A DNA stretch of 64,000 nt from the NCBI GenBank assembly GCA_011037195.1, contig JAAEAF010003835.1, forward strand, positions 36,736 to 100,735, written 5' to 3'. The stretch is from Triatoma infestans (taxonomy: Eukaryota; Arthropoda; Insecta; Hemiptera; Reduviidae). The notes under the pieces were generated by a model, which searched no databases, was not told the origin of the DNA, and saw only the letters and a list, made by a program, of their open reading frames with translations. Of this stretch, positions 12,237 to 21,599 are shown in pieces (the first letter of the stretch is position 1; each line of letters opens with the position of its first letter). Position numbers and translations under genes: made by a program.

Positions 12237-12615
12237 TAATATGGTATGATACAAATACAAGCCTTTCTCCTATTGCAATTTACATAGTTATAATTGACAT
12301 ACAATTCTTATTACATGCTAGGTGAATGGAAGAATCTAAACTTTCCGTCTCCCCCCCCTACCATCAAAACTTCCCTTAAATAAATTTTCTTGGAAAAAAT
12401 TCCAAAATAAAAGTGTTAGGTCTCTGTTTATATTGATAGTATAAACAAGTTTGGAAACCCGTCGGGTGTTGTGTTAAAGAAAATTGCTGGCCGAAACCTG
12501 ATCAATGTCTATTAAAAAACTTTTTATTTTTAGAAAACTTGTATATCGTAAAAACGTAATTTCGAAAATTCGTCATAGTCGCAGTACTTCCTTCTTACAA
12601 GCAGTAATAGAACGT
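12237..12615 (+). repeat. Family N remnant on the right of the Tc1 element
   Basis: It contains the subterminal TTTACATAGTTATAATTGACAT, the internal AAATAAATTTTCTTGG and AAGAAAATTGCTGG units and the 3' AGTACTTCCTTCTTACAAG end. It continues a copy whose beginning probably lies left of the Tc1 insertion. Confidence 0.5.
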
Positions 12616-12647
12616 ACAAAATTTATTGATATATATATATGTCTTAA

Positions 12648-12915
12648 TGCTTTGGTCTAGTGGCTAGCACACTCGCCTTTCATGCGAGAATTCAGGGTTC
12701 GATTCCCTTGAGGGCAAAGTCGGTGTTGACCCAGCATCGTGATAAAAAGTGGGAAGCTACAGTTAGTAGCGCCCTAGGTAGCAAAGGCCGGAACTAAAAA
12801 CGGCGTGGGAACTGCGGCATGCTTACCACACACACCCCCCCATTCAAATCGCCGTCTGGCAAGCCTTGGCCCTTTATGGGCTGTTGTGCCATAAGGTTTT
12901 ATATATATTTATATA
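12648..12915 (+). mobile_element. tRNA-Glu-derived SINE (family S1)
   Basis: The head reads as tRNA-Glu: A box TGGTCTAGTGGCTAGCAC (about 12653-12670), anticodon arm CTCGC-CTTTCAT-GCGAG with anticodon TTC, and B box GGTTCGATTCC (12696-12706). The acceptor stem does not close, so this is not a working tRNA. A tRNA-unrelated body follows, containing GGGAAGCTACAGTTAGTAGC and ending CCTTGGCCCTTTATGGGCTG, then an AT-rich tail. The body end recurs at 48111-48160. The internal RNA polymerase III promoter is retained. Confidence 0.8.
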
Positions 12916-15881
12916 TTTTTATACCAACTCTAACAACTAATAATGGAAAATTAAATCTTGAAAATTTTAAAACATGATAGAGATGTGAGTGACGATGCGT
13001 AACGGCTGCATATCACCACTGCTTTATACGGGATACAAGATGGAGCTTATTTTTGAGATATTCTATTCATATTAGAAACCTATCTACAAACATACATACA
13101 TACCTCAAGCACACCACTTATCGACCGATGATTCGAGTTGGTCCATACATCTTGTTCATACTCTGTTAATCTCTCAAAACATTTATTACCATAAAAACTC
13201 GAAACTTCAACGCTTCTTCTTAAAGAGAAAAAAAATTAAAAAACAAAAAACAAAAAAAAAACTAAAACCAGTTTACTTATAGTTCAGTCTGTGCAGTCGT
13301 TACTTTAATAACACTTATTTAAAATATAAATGATTAGTAGCTTAGAAAACATAATTTAAAGCACTGTTCACGGATGTTCTAATTGGTTAATTTGACCCCG
13401 TTCCCTAATTGGGATGAAATTTAAGGATTGTAACATGAAAAGAGGGTAGATGTACAAGCGATTTTGGAAGAGAACAAAAAAAAAAAAAGACAAAAGAAGA
13501 TAAAAATAGAGACTAGAGAGTATGAGAGAGAGAGAAAGAGAGAGAGAGCTACCGAGAGAGAGATGGTGAAAAGTGAGAGATTTATCCTTACCAAAAGGAA
13601 TGGGGGACAATACAGTATATCCTGAGGCGTAATGCCAAAGAAGAAAAGCAACATCCTTTGATGTCACTGACTTTTAATTATAAGTCTTTTGGGCCATTCT
13701 AATAGTCTTTGGGAAGGCTTTCTTTCCGTAAAATTATTTAGTTGTTGCCTTTTCAACCTCCGGCCATTTTCCTTTTATCAAAAAACCCTTCTACAGCTAC
13801 TTGTCTGCCTTCTTATATCATTATGAAAACAAATATTCTATTTATTTAATAATATATTTATTTAGAAGAGATAATCTTCAAAAACAGTCTCCTAAATCCA
13901 AATTACGTATATTCGTACAAAATATTAATTTCTTCTTTTGTAAAAATATAGTTATTGGCTTAATACCATTTGTAAAGCATTATACTATAGTAATTATAAT
14001 TAACTATTTAGTTAGCTTTAATTACTTTATTGTTCAATTACGTGGGAAAATTGTTTTCCACTTCTAAGATTTAATTAAACCCTTTGGATAATTCAAACAC
14101 AAATACACTTGTATTTGGCATATTTCTGGTATTTGGCAAATAATTCTGTCATTATTTATTATTATTATTATTTATTATTATTTCTGCAATTAGTGGACGC
14201 TTTGACGTCATTGATGCTGTCATCACGATTCAATGCGGCAGCTTTCAAATTTTCTAAAGCCAAGAATAGCTTTTGATTCATCTGCCCAACACAGTCTATT
14301 GCAAACCAATTTGGAACTTCTCAATTTGTGAGAAGATCTTCTTACGAAAGATTTTGTGGTGGTAGCCTAGTGATAGCCCAAGTTTCGGACCGTGAGCAAA
14401 GGGTTTTTGTATAATTTAAGGTTTGGACTTCTTGCTAATAATTTAATATGTGATAATAAACCCAAAATAGCGTCTTCCAGGACAATCACTTTAATTTCCA
14501 AATTGTCATTATCCTCTCCTTTAACTTCCATTTTTTTCCAGCATGCTCTCCTTGTACTTCTTATTTGTCAGCTTCTTCACCTTTCAATTATTGTTTGTCC
14601 GCATTTTCTCCTTTAAATTCTAATTTACCAGCATCACTCTTCTTTTAATTCCTATTTGCCACCACTTCCAGGACTCCAGAACCCAATCCAGAACTTTCTT
14701 AGACTATCTGTTTGGGCTCATCCTTACTGCATGTGCTTAACTTTTTTACTGTTCGCCTTGCAAACCTATGCTTTTTAACGCCGATCTCTGTCCTTACATT
14801 CTCATTTCTTACCTATTCAACATAGTTTCCTTCATGGATCTTCTTTAGAACTCTATCTCTATTGTCCTTATCTTTTGTCTTTTTTACTGGGAGGTCATCC
14901 ACATCTCACAAGAGAATACTAAATTCTGGAGATGCCTCAACTCCACAAAACTGGGTACACCATCTTTGTTGCCTTCTGCGCGTCTCCATTTCTTATCCTT
15001 ATTTCCGTTTCCGATCCTCGCTTACTTTCCCAACGATCCCAAATATTTAAACTAGCATGCTCCTTTAATTCTTCTCCTTCCAACTTTTAGATCATTATTC
15101 TCTACAGTGTCAACAGCGATATACCTTAAATAAATCCTCAAACCCAATGCTATTCCTCTCTTACCTTCCTTATCATAAACTCCAAATCCTCCGTATTCTA
15201 GGCTAACACCTCCTGATCGTCAGCAAAGAAGATTGACCATATTGTACTTATCCTCTCCAGCAACTTCCTTGTATCCTATTCCATTTTACAAATGCTCAAT
15301 CCAGGAAAAATGTAGATAAAGTAGATGTTATGCATGCAGGAATCCTGTTTTACTCCTTTTCCTTCGAACTGCTTACTACATACACGTTTTCCTACCTTCA
15401 CCTAGTGTGCGTTTTTTTTTTGTACATTATCTGGACCGCCTTTACCAAATTCTTTTCTAATTTTGCTTGGGTCAAAGCTTACATAATTTTCTTCTGGACA
15501 CGCTTCTGGATGCGCTTCATCCAGACCTGCAAAGGACATATATTTTTGTTGCTGGAACTAACCTTCTCTATCAATTGCCGTAAGATGAATATATTGCCTG
15601 CACTTATGATCTTCCGGCTGTGAAGCCGCTCTGCTCATAGGGTAACTGGTAACTGATAGCTATCCTTGAGGATTCTCGTGAAAGAGCTCTGCACATAAAT
15701 AACCCTATAAGTTCCACGACAAATTTTTACTGTTTTTTTTTGTACATGGAAGAAATGTATCTCTTCTAGCATCTTCAGAATTTCTATCTGTATCCCGGCC
15801 AGGCCCGGAAACAAACACAAAAATCTGTAAATAATTTTAATATCAGATTAAGTATAAATTAATTCGGATAAAAAAATTATA
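12916..15881. other. Intergenic DNA, no gene seen
   Basis: Contains a GA-rich low-complexity stretch (about 13525-13565), an ATT repeat near 14155-14180 and a long pyrimidine-biased segment (about 14470-15300). None of the open frames shows a known motif. The left flank of the gypsy-1 element begins at its target duplication at 15882. Confidence 0.5.
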
Positions 15882-15887
15882 TATTTA

Positions 15888-16197
15888 TAATGTGATTTGT
15901 TAAAAACTATTTTTATGAATTAACAGCTATACTGAGTTTCTCTGTAAAAAAGATTTATTTTTATTAATAACACAATCTTTAGATTAAATTACATTACAGG
16001 CTTGATTTATTATTATACAATCTTACCTGTAAAAAAGAAACGACATTAAAAGCTATTAATCTACTAATTTTCAACAATCACAACAATTCACTGTAACATA
16101 ACCTATTCGTTATCTCTCTCCATGCTGGTTATCCTCAGCTATCATTTCAATGCCATTTAAATTCAATGAAAAGAAGTACGATGGACTTACTTTTACA
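15888..16197 (-). repeat. gypsy-1 3' LTR
   Basis: 310 bp, starting TGTAAAAG and ending CACATTA in element orientation. It is adjacent to the polypurine tract on its inner side and to the TATTTA target duplication on its outer side. Almost identical to 20599-20909. Confidence 0.95.
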
Positions 16198-16209
16198 TCT
16201 CCCCCCTTT
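16198..16209 (-). other. gypsy-1 polypurine tract
   Basis: In element orientation AAAGGGGGGAGA, directly abutting the 3' LTR start TGTAAAAG. It would prime plus-strand DNA synthesis. A run of 24 A (plus-strand T, 16221-16244) lies between it and the pol stop. Confidence 0.9.
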
Positions 16210-16252
16210 AGAGGAAAGAATTTTTTTTTTTTTTTTTTTTTTTTCATATAAG

Positions 16253-19200
16253 TTATGTTTCGCGGAAGAATCGTGGAACTGGAACGAGCTTTGTGATATG
16301 GAAAAGGTTTGACTCTGATTTCTTGTGTCCTGTATCTATTCTGTATATTGAGTTTGAAATTTTTTCCAAAATTTTAAATGGTCCAATTTTTAATTCAGCC
16401 AATTTGTTTCTGTTTAAGTGATTTCCGTTTTCTACATATACCAAGTCTCCTTCATTAAATTCCCAATTTATTCTGTTTTTGTCAAACTGTTGTTTATTAT
16501 AATTATGGGACTTTATTGTATTGACTAAGGCAAGTTTTCTATCTTGAAGTAATTTATTATATGTTGTTTCCTGTTTCATTTCCTCCGGTAAAATGTCCAT
16601 ATCTTTCCCTTCCAACAAATATTTAGGGGAAAATCCCGTCACTGTATGCTCCGTTTCATTATATCTTTGAGTGCATTCATGTGCTATGCTCGTCCAGGCC
16701 ATTTTTTTATTTCTTTCATTCATTCTACATCTAATTTTATTTACTAGAGTTTGATTAAGTCTTTCATTTAAACCGTTTGAGAATGGTGCGTTAACTGCAG
16801 TGAAGATAATTGATATATTTGCTTTCTGTAAATAGTGTTTAAAATCTCTTGAATTTATACCTGGATATTGATCTGATAGAATGATACCAATTTTATTACC
16901 TTGACTTACTACTGGATGAATTAGTTTTATAAAATCACTTGAGCTCTGTGTCTTCGAAGTCAAAATGTAGGCGTATCTTGTGAAGTGATCAACAAGAAGG
17001 TGTAAATATTTTTTTGTAGAACGTGAGCCTCCGAATCCACCAATGGTATCTATGGACATTATTTCGAAAGGATAAGTAGCGGGGCCTAAGTGAGACATTG
17101 ATCCAAATTTATATTTTCCCCTTGATTTGTTTTTTATGCAGGTTTCACATCTTTCACAAATCGTTTGTATATTATATGTTAAGTTTTTTGCTGTATAGAA
17201 TGGTTTAATCTTATTTTGCATTTGTTTTGTTCCTATGTGACAATAACGATAGTGTATATGTTCGATAAAAGTTTTACTAAATTCCTCCGACAATATAATC
17301 TTTTCTTTTGTTCCAATCTTTTTATAATATATTTTATCTTTTAATTTCAGTTTATGTTTATTGTTTTTTATATCTTCGTTTTTTTCTTGATCATTTTGGA
17401 TGTCCTCTAGTTTTATTAAGTTCACAATTTTTAAACTTTCATCCTGATGTTCATGTGGTTCTAATACTGGATTTCTGCTCAAACAGTCTGCCTCTAAGTT
17501 ATATTTTCCTGGAGAGTATATGACCTCGAAATTAAACTGAGATAGATAATACGCTAAATCTCCGAGCTCTTCATCCGTTCTAGCCTTAATGTTCATTCTT
17601 TCGAGGGGCTTATGATCAGAAAAAACTTTAAATTTCTTTCCGATGAGCCAGTGTTGCCAATATTTTACTGCCTCTTTTATCGCTAGACATTCCAGATAGA
17701 TGGCTTTTTTCCTTTTCTGCGTGTCATTCAATTTCCTTGAAAAATAGGCGCATGGTTTCTCTTCTTGATTTTGCTGTGGTTGTTTCAAGATAGCTCCTAT
17801 TCCGTGTATACTTGCATCTGTGTAAATATGTATCGGTAAGTCTGGATCAAAGATTGCTAAAATAGGTTTTAAGCAAAGTAATGTTTTTATTGTTTCAAAG
17901 GATTTTTGACATTGTTCCGACCAAATAAATTTTTGTCCTTTTCGTAATAAGTTATGTAAAGGATCTGATATAATTGCTATATTTGGCACATATTTTCCAT
18001 AAAAATTTATTTTCCCTAAAAATTGTCGGATATTCTTTTGTGTCCTGGGAACAGGAAAGTTTCTTATAGCAACTAAATTATCCTTCAGTGGACTAATTGT
18101 ATTATTTTGTATTAAATGGCCTAAATATTTCACTGAATCTTGTGCGAAGGTACATTTTGAAAATTTTAATCTGAAGCCTTCCGTCAAAACTGCTTCCAGT
18201 AACAATGACAAGTGTTTAATGTGTAGTGGAAATGTTTTTGAAAAAATAAGTATATCATCTATATAGTTTACAACGAAATCTGATAGTTTATGTTTCCTTA
18301 TAATATTACATAAAATTCTTTGAAAAATTGCTGGTGAAGTTTTTAAACCAAAAGGTAAACAAGTCCACTGATAATGGCCTTCCTGAGTAACAAATGCTGT
18401 TTTATGCTTGTCTTCAATCCTCAAGGGAATCGACCAGAATGCTGAGTTTATGTCCAGTGTAGAAAAAAATTGACAACCTCTTGTTTTAACCATTAAATCC
18501 TCAATTAATGGGAAAGGGTGTGATTGAGGAATTACAATTTTATTTAAATCGCGGAAGTCTATACATAATCTTGATCTTCTTCCTTCTTCTTTTTTGTAGG
18601 CCAGTGTTACCGGGGCAGCAAAAGGGCTATATGATTCTTCGATTAGATTTTTTTGTAATAATGATGATACTTGTTGTTCTATTTCTTTTTTATCTTCAAT
18701 AGTACACCTATATGGTCTTTTGCTGCAATATTTATCTATTAACAAATCAATACGTGCTTCATACCCTTTTACAGTGCCTATATCATATTTATCTTTCGCA
18801 AAAAGTGATTTGTATTTGTATATTAAGTCATCTATTTGAGACTGTTGATGGGAATCAAGATGATTTACTGAAATGTTAAAATTTGCCACTTCTGTGTGTT
18901 CATTAAAGTTTATTTTATAGTCTTCATTTATGTTATCTATATTTTTCCCTAGGATGTGAACATGTTCATTAATATTTTGTAAATTTTGTTTTTCTTCCTT
19001 AGTTTTACCTGAGAAGTCAGGAATTATTTCTTTATTTTTGGAATTTACTTCCTGTTTATTGTATTTCTGTGTGAAATTTTGTGTTTTTTGTGTAATTTCT
19101 AGTTTTTCATTTTGAATTAGATGAAAATTTTGTATGCAATCTAGTCCAATTAAAAAATCGAAATCAAAATCTTCATCTATTACAAAAACATCAATATTTT

Positions 19201-19441
19201 TTTCAATGTCAAAAATTTTTATCTTTAGAGTTACCATTCCTATAGTTTTTTTCACGCCATTAATCGTCTTTAAATTTAAGTTTTTTTTATTGCTAATTTG
19301 TTTATTTTTTAAACGTAATAATCTAGAATTTATTAGGGAAATATTTGAACCTGAATCATAAATTCCCAATATTTCTAATTTGTCATTTAGCAATAATTTA
19401 ATTTTGATTAATGGCGGAACTATTAGTTTTTTTGGTCCATT
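16253..19441 (-). CDS. pol: gypsy-1 Pol polyprotein (PR-RT-RH-IN)
   Basis: Residue numbers count from the TTG codon at 19393. The retropepsin active site is DSG (13-15), a conservative variant of DTG. Reverse transcriptase spans about 240-430, with catalytic LDIN (Asp 314) and YIDD (377-380). RNase H has Asp 526, Glu 568 and Asp 593. Integrase has an HHCC zinc module (His 714, His 719, Cys 746, Cys 749) and the DD35E core Asp 782, Asp 841, Glu 877. No chromodomain is evident at the C terminus. The pol frame has no ATG at its start and opens at 19441 after a TGA, so it is read as a -1 frameshift product of gag at the A_AAA_AAC heptamer. The frame runs uninterrupted for over 1,050 codons. Confidence 0.95.
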   Translation of the reverse strand, partial: NGPKKLIVPPLIKIKLLLNDKLEILGIYDSGSNISLINSRLLRLKNKQISNKKNLNLKTINGVKKTIGMVTLKIKIFDIEKNIDVFVIDEDFDFDFLIGLDCIQNFHLIQNEKLEITQKTQNFTQKYNKQEVNSKNKEIIPDFSGKTKEEKQNLQNINEHVHILGKNIDNINEDYKINFNEHTEVANFNISVNHLDSHQQSQIDDLIYKYKSLFAKDKYDIGTVKGYEARIDLLIDKYCSKRPYRCTIEDKKEIEQQVSSLLQKNLIEESYSPFAAPVTLAYKKEEGRRSRLCIDFRDLNKIVIPQSHPFPLIEDLMVKTRGCQFFSTLDINSAFWSIPLRIEDKHKTAFVTQEGHYQWTCLPFGLKTSPAIFQRILCNIIRKHKLSDFVVNYIDDILIFSKTFPLHIKHLSLLLEAVLTEGFRLKFSKCTFAQDSVKYLGHLIQNNTISPLKDNLVAIRNFPVPRTQKNIRQFLGKINFYGKYVPNIAIISDPLHNLLRKGQKFIWSEQCQKSFETIKTLLCLKPILAIFDPDLPIHIYTDASIHGIGAILKQPQQNQEEKPCAYFSRKLNDTQKRKKAIYLECLAIKEAVKYWQHWLIGKKFKVFSDHKPLERMNIKARTDEELGDLAYYLSQFNFEVIYSPGKYNLEADCLSRNPVLEPHEHQDESLKIVNLIKLEDIQNDQEKNEDIKNNKHKLKLKDKIYYKKIGTKEKIILSEEFSKTFIEHIHYRYCHIGTKQMQNKIKPFYTAKNLTYNIQTICERCETCIKNKSRGKYKFGSMSHLGPATYPFEIMSIDTIGGFGGSRSTKKYLHLLVDHFTRYAYILTSKTQSSSDFIKLIHPVVSQGNKIGIILSDQYPGINSRDFKHYLQKANISIIFTAVNAPFSNGLNERLNQTLVNKIRCRMNERNKKMAWTSIAHECTQRYNETEHTVTGFSPKYLLEGKDMDILPEEMKQETTYNKLLQDRKLALVNTIKSHNYNKQQFDKNRINWEFNEGDLVYVENGNHLNRNKLAELKIGPFKILEKISNSIYRIDTGHKKSESNLFHITKLVPVPRFFRET

Positions 19442-20145
19442 TCATTTAATTCTGTTTCTAATTCGGAATTATTAACCATTTTTATTTGGTCTCTTTGTGG
19501 TGTGTTATTATTTTTGTTTTTAAACCAACATAATGATTCAAGGTGGTAACGAATACCTTTGTTTTCTTTTTGACAAATTTTGCACGGTTTGTCCCTTCCA
19601 CTTTTGTTTTTAATTTTATTTTCAAAACTTGTAACCATCTGTTTTTCCGAATTCTTTTTATTAACTAAATGTTCTAAACCTCTAAGGTTATTAAATAAAT
19701 CACTAGTTTCTTTCAGGCAATGTCTATCAATTTTATCAGATATAAAATTAGGCAGCCCCGTTGCAATGAGATCAATTAGAGTGGGCTTATCTATTGATTT
19801 ATTTATTTCCAATAATAGTCTTTCTTTTTTTAAAGCATATTCTAATAATGAACCCTGCATGTATTTGAATGAAAATGCGTACCTGATTGGCATCCATCCT
19901 TTGTCCGCATAAGTTTCACAAAAGTTTTGTCGCCATGTTGACCACGCTGAATTTATCGTATGTTTTATCAGCATGGAACCATACCAGTCCAGACATGACT
20001 CTTCCAGAAATAGCCTAAGAACTTCAATTTTTTCAATGTCCTCTTCTATTCCCAAACGGGTACATTCCCTTTCAAAAGTTGTCATCCACTGGATTACATT
20101 TGAGGTTTTTCTTGTAAAGTTTTCTAATACAAATTTTGCTGACAA
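19423..20145 (-). CDS. gag: gypsy-1 Gag, C-terminal part (ORF2)
   Basis: About 240 codons resembling Ty3/gypsy Gag capsid: a WMTTFERECTRLG segment and a LRLFLEESCLDWY segment match the usual capsid pattern. Near the C terminus a zinc-knuckle-like motif reads CKIC, nine residues, His, four residues, Cys, a longer-spaced version of the retroviral CCHC box. The first codon here is TTG and the frame stays open upstream to about 20190, overlapping the end of ORF1 in the -1 frame. It is therefore probably the continuation of ORF1 by frameshift, or a split by mutation. It ends with the stop right after the slippery heptamer. Confidence 0.8.
   Translation of the reverse strand: MSAKFVLENFTRKTSNVIQWMTTFERECTRLGIEEDIEKIEVLRLFLEESCLDWYGSMLIKHTINSAWSTWRQNFCETYADKGWMPIRYAFSFKYMQGSLLEYALKKERLLLEINKSIDKPTLIDLIATGLPNFISDKIDRHCLKETSDLFNNLRGLEHLVNKKNSEKQMVTSFENKIKNKSGRDKPCKICQKENKGIRYHLESLCWFKNKNNNTPQRDQIKMVNNSELETELNEMDQKN
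19426..19432 (-). promoter_or_regulatory. gypsy-1 gag-pol -1 frameshift site
   Basis: In gag frame the codons read CAA AAA AAC TAA, so A_AAA_AAC sits in exact register for -1 slippage directly before the gag stop. The pol frame is the -1 frame and is open across this point (from 19441). This heptamer is an established eukaryotic slippery sequence. I did not model a downstream pseudoknot. Confidence 0.85.
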
Positions 20146-20150
20146 TTTTG

Positions 20151-20561
20151 TTATGTTATGGTGACCAGTGGTAGAGTTCTTTTTTCAGAAAAATTTTCCA
20201 GGATTCTTGTTAAGGCCTCTTCTGTAATTCCCGTAGTAGGATTTTGTTGCCGAATACTTGTAATTTCCTCTAGGAAATAACCTTTGAACTGTATATTTCC
20301 GTCTACATCTATATAATCATCCTTTATTTCATCTGTAATCGAAATCCATACCTGTCTTTTATCGTGTCTCTTTTGCAAGGTAGTTTTTACTTTCTGGTAG
20401 GCTTGAGTTTTTGTAACTGCTTCATGTAGTTTTGCTGGTTGAAACTGTTCTGGAAGGATGAACGTCTGTTTATTGACCGTGGTGATTGAGGTTATACATA
20501 TTAAATTCGTTTTTGGGTCATCCGCAGCTTTTACTAGAAATTCAAACTTTAATTTATCCAT
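20151..20561 (-). CDS. gypsy-1 ORF1, probable Gag N-terminal part
   Basis: The frame opens near 20573 with a TTG, but the first ATG is at 20561 (protein start MDKLKFEFLVKAADD), giving 136 codons. It begins only about 38 nt inside the 5' LTR, an unusually short leader. No known domain is obvious; position and continuity with ORF2 suggest the N-terminal region of Gag (matrix-like). It stops with TAA at 20151-20153 while the ORF2 frame (-1) is already open. No canonical slippery heptamer lies in the overlap, though an A run (GAAAAAAGA, about 20183-20191) is present. Confidence 0.7.
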   Translation of the reverse strand: MDKLKFEFLVKAADDPKTNLICITSITTVNKQTFILPEQFQPAKLHEAVTKTQAYQKVKTTLQKRHDKRQVWISITDEIKDDYIDVDGNIQFKGYFLEEITSIRQQNPTTGITEEALTRILENFSEKRTLPLVTIT

Positions 20562-20586
20562 TATTTTTTTCAAGGACAGCTGTAGA

Positions 20587-20596
20587 AATGTCGTTT
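20587..20596 (-). other. gypsy-1 candidate self-priming primer-binding site
   Basis: Two bases inside the 5' LTR end, the element strand reads AAACGACATT. Its exact complement, AATGTCGTTT, lies in the LTR on the same strand (20750-20759). No TGG-starting tRNA primer site lies next to the LTR. This matches the arrangement in Tf1/sushi-type elements, which prime from the folded-back 5' end of their own RNA. Confidence 0.55.
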
Positions 20597-20598
20597 TA

Positions 20599-20909
20599 TA
20601 ATGTGATTTGTTAAAAACTATTTTTATGAATTAACAGCTATACTGAGTTTCTCTGTAAAAAAGATTTATTTTTATTAATAACACAATCTTTAGATTAAAT
20701 TACATTACAGGCTTGATTTATTATTATACAATCTTACCTGTAAAAAAAGAAACGACATTAAAAGCTATTAATTTACTAATTTTCAACAATCACAACAATT
20801 CACTGTAACATAACCTATTCGTTATCTCTCTCCATGCTGGTTATCCTCAGCTATCATTTCAATGCCATTTAAATTCAATGAAAAGAAGTACGATGGACTT
20901 ACTTTTACA
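20599..20909 (-). repeat. gypsy-1 5' LTR
   Basis: 311 bp, TGTAAAAG...CACATTA in element orientation, carrying the promoter. No strong TATA box is seen upstream of 20760; the nearest AT-rich candidate is a TAAATTAATA stretch at about 20767-20776. The outer side abuts the target duplication TATTTA. Confidence 0.95.
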
Positions 20910-20915
20910 TATTTA

Positions 20916-21396
20916 CAAAGAGTCTCTAACATGATGATGAAGTGTAGGGCTCTTAAAGTTGTGTAGCAATACTTTATATATTTATCAATAATTTTACGAG
21001 AAACACGGCCTTTTTGAAAAAAAAATAGATTTGTATCTATTTTCAGTCACAAACTAAGGCCTGTCTTCACGAAATTAGTTCACACATTATATATATTCTT
21101 CCTCCACCCCCTCGAGAAAGGAAGGATGAAAAATTTCTTTTTTTCCAAACAAAAAAGCAGGCCGAGTAATTCTGAACCTCTTCGCTAGGCTGTCTTGTAC
21201 AACACTGCTTTCAAAAACCAAACCTCATGTGAAAATGTTAATCAGAAATAAGATTAATTAGTTTTAAAGTCAAAAATTTTTTTAAATTCAATGTTTATAA
21301 TTTGTAACTATAATTTATAATTAGAATTTTAAAATTTCTGCAAAAGTTGACACATTAATTACTTTGTTATATATTAACAGAATGAGGAAAAGTATG

Positions 21397-21439
<43 letters not shown>

Positions 21440-21599
21440 GATAGAGGGAGAGAGAGAGAGAGAGAGAGAGCGAGAGAACGAGGTTTTGCAGCTCCCTACT
21501 TATAGCGCTTTTTCCAGATTGATTTCTCAGAGATCCAGAAATCTGACAAGGATGTAGGGAGAATATATCCCTCTCCAATACAATTAAGCGCCCCGGGTT
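20916..21599. other. Intergenic DNA with TA and GA microsatellites
   Basis: A (TA)n run at about 21402-21433 and a (GA)n run at about 21446-21471 are the only notable features. Confidence 0.6.

Larger units (their letters stand above)
15888..20909 (-). mobile_element. Complete Ty3/gypsy LTR retrotransposon (gypsy-1)
   Basis: A 5.02-kb element flanked by a perfect 6-bp target duplication TATTTA (15882-15887 and 20910-20915). The two LTRs differ by one substitution and one A-run indel, so insertion was recent. Order on the minus strand: 5' LTR, short leader, gag ORF1, gag ORF2, pol (protease, reverse transcriptase, RNase H, integrase), A tract, polypurine tract, 3' LTR. There is no env. Pol and both gag frames are free of stops, so it may still be competent, with the caveat that gag is split between two frames. 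Confidence 0.95.

Noticed and set aside
12650..12720. Functional tRNA-Glu gene
   Set aside because: The anticodon arm and boxes are good but the acceptor stem does not pair and a SINE body follows.
14354..14400. SINE head suggested by TGGTAGCCTAGTGATAGCC
   Set aside because: No B box follows and no second copy was found.
19134..19361. Short plus-strand frames inside the two gypsy elements
   Set aside because: They are antisense shadows of long, motif-rich pol and gag frames.
20561..20598. tRNA primer-binding site in gypsy-1
   Set aside because: The only TGG nearby is within the ATGGAT start-codon context, about 38 nt from the LTR, and the following bases do not look like a tRNA 3' end complement.
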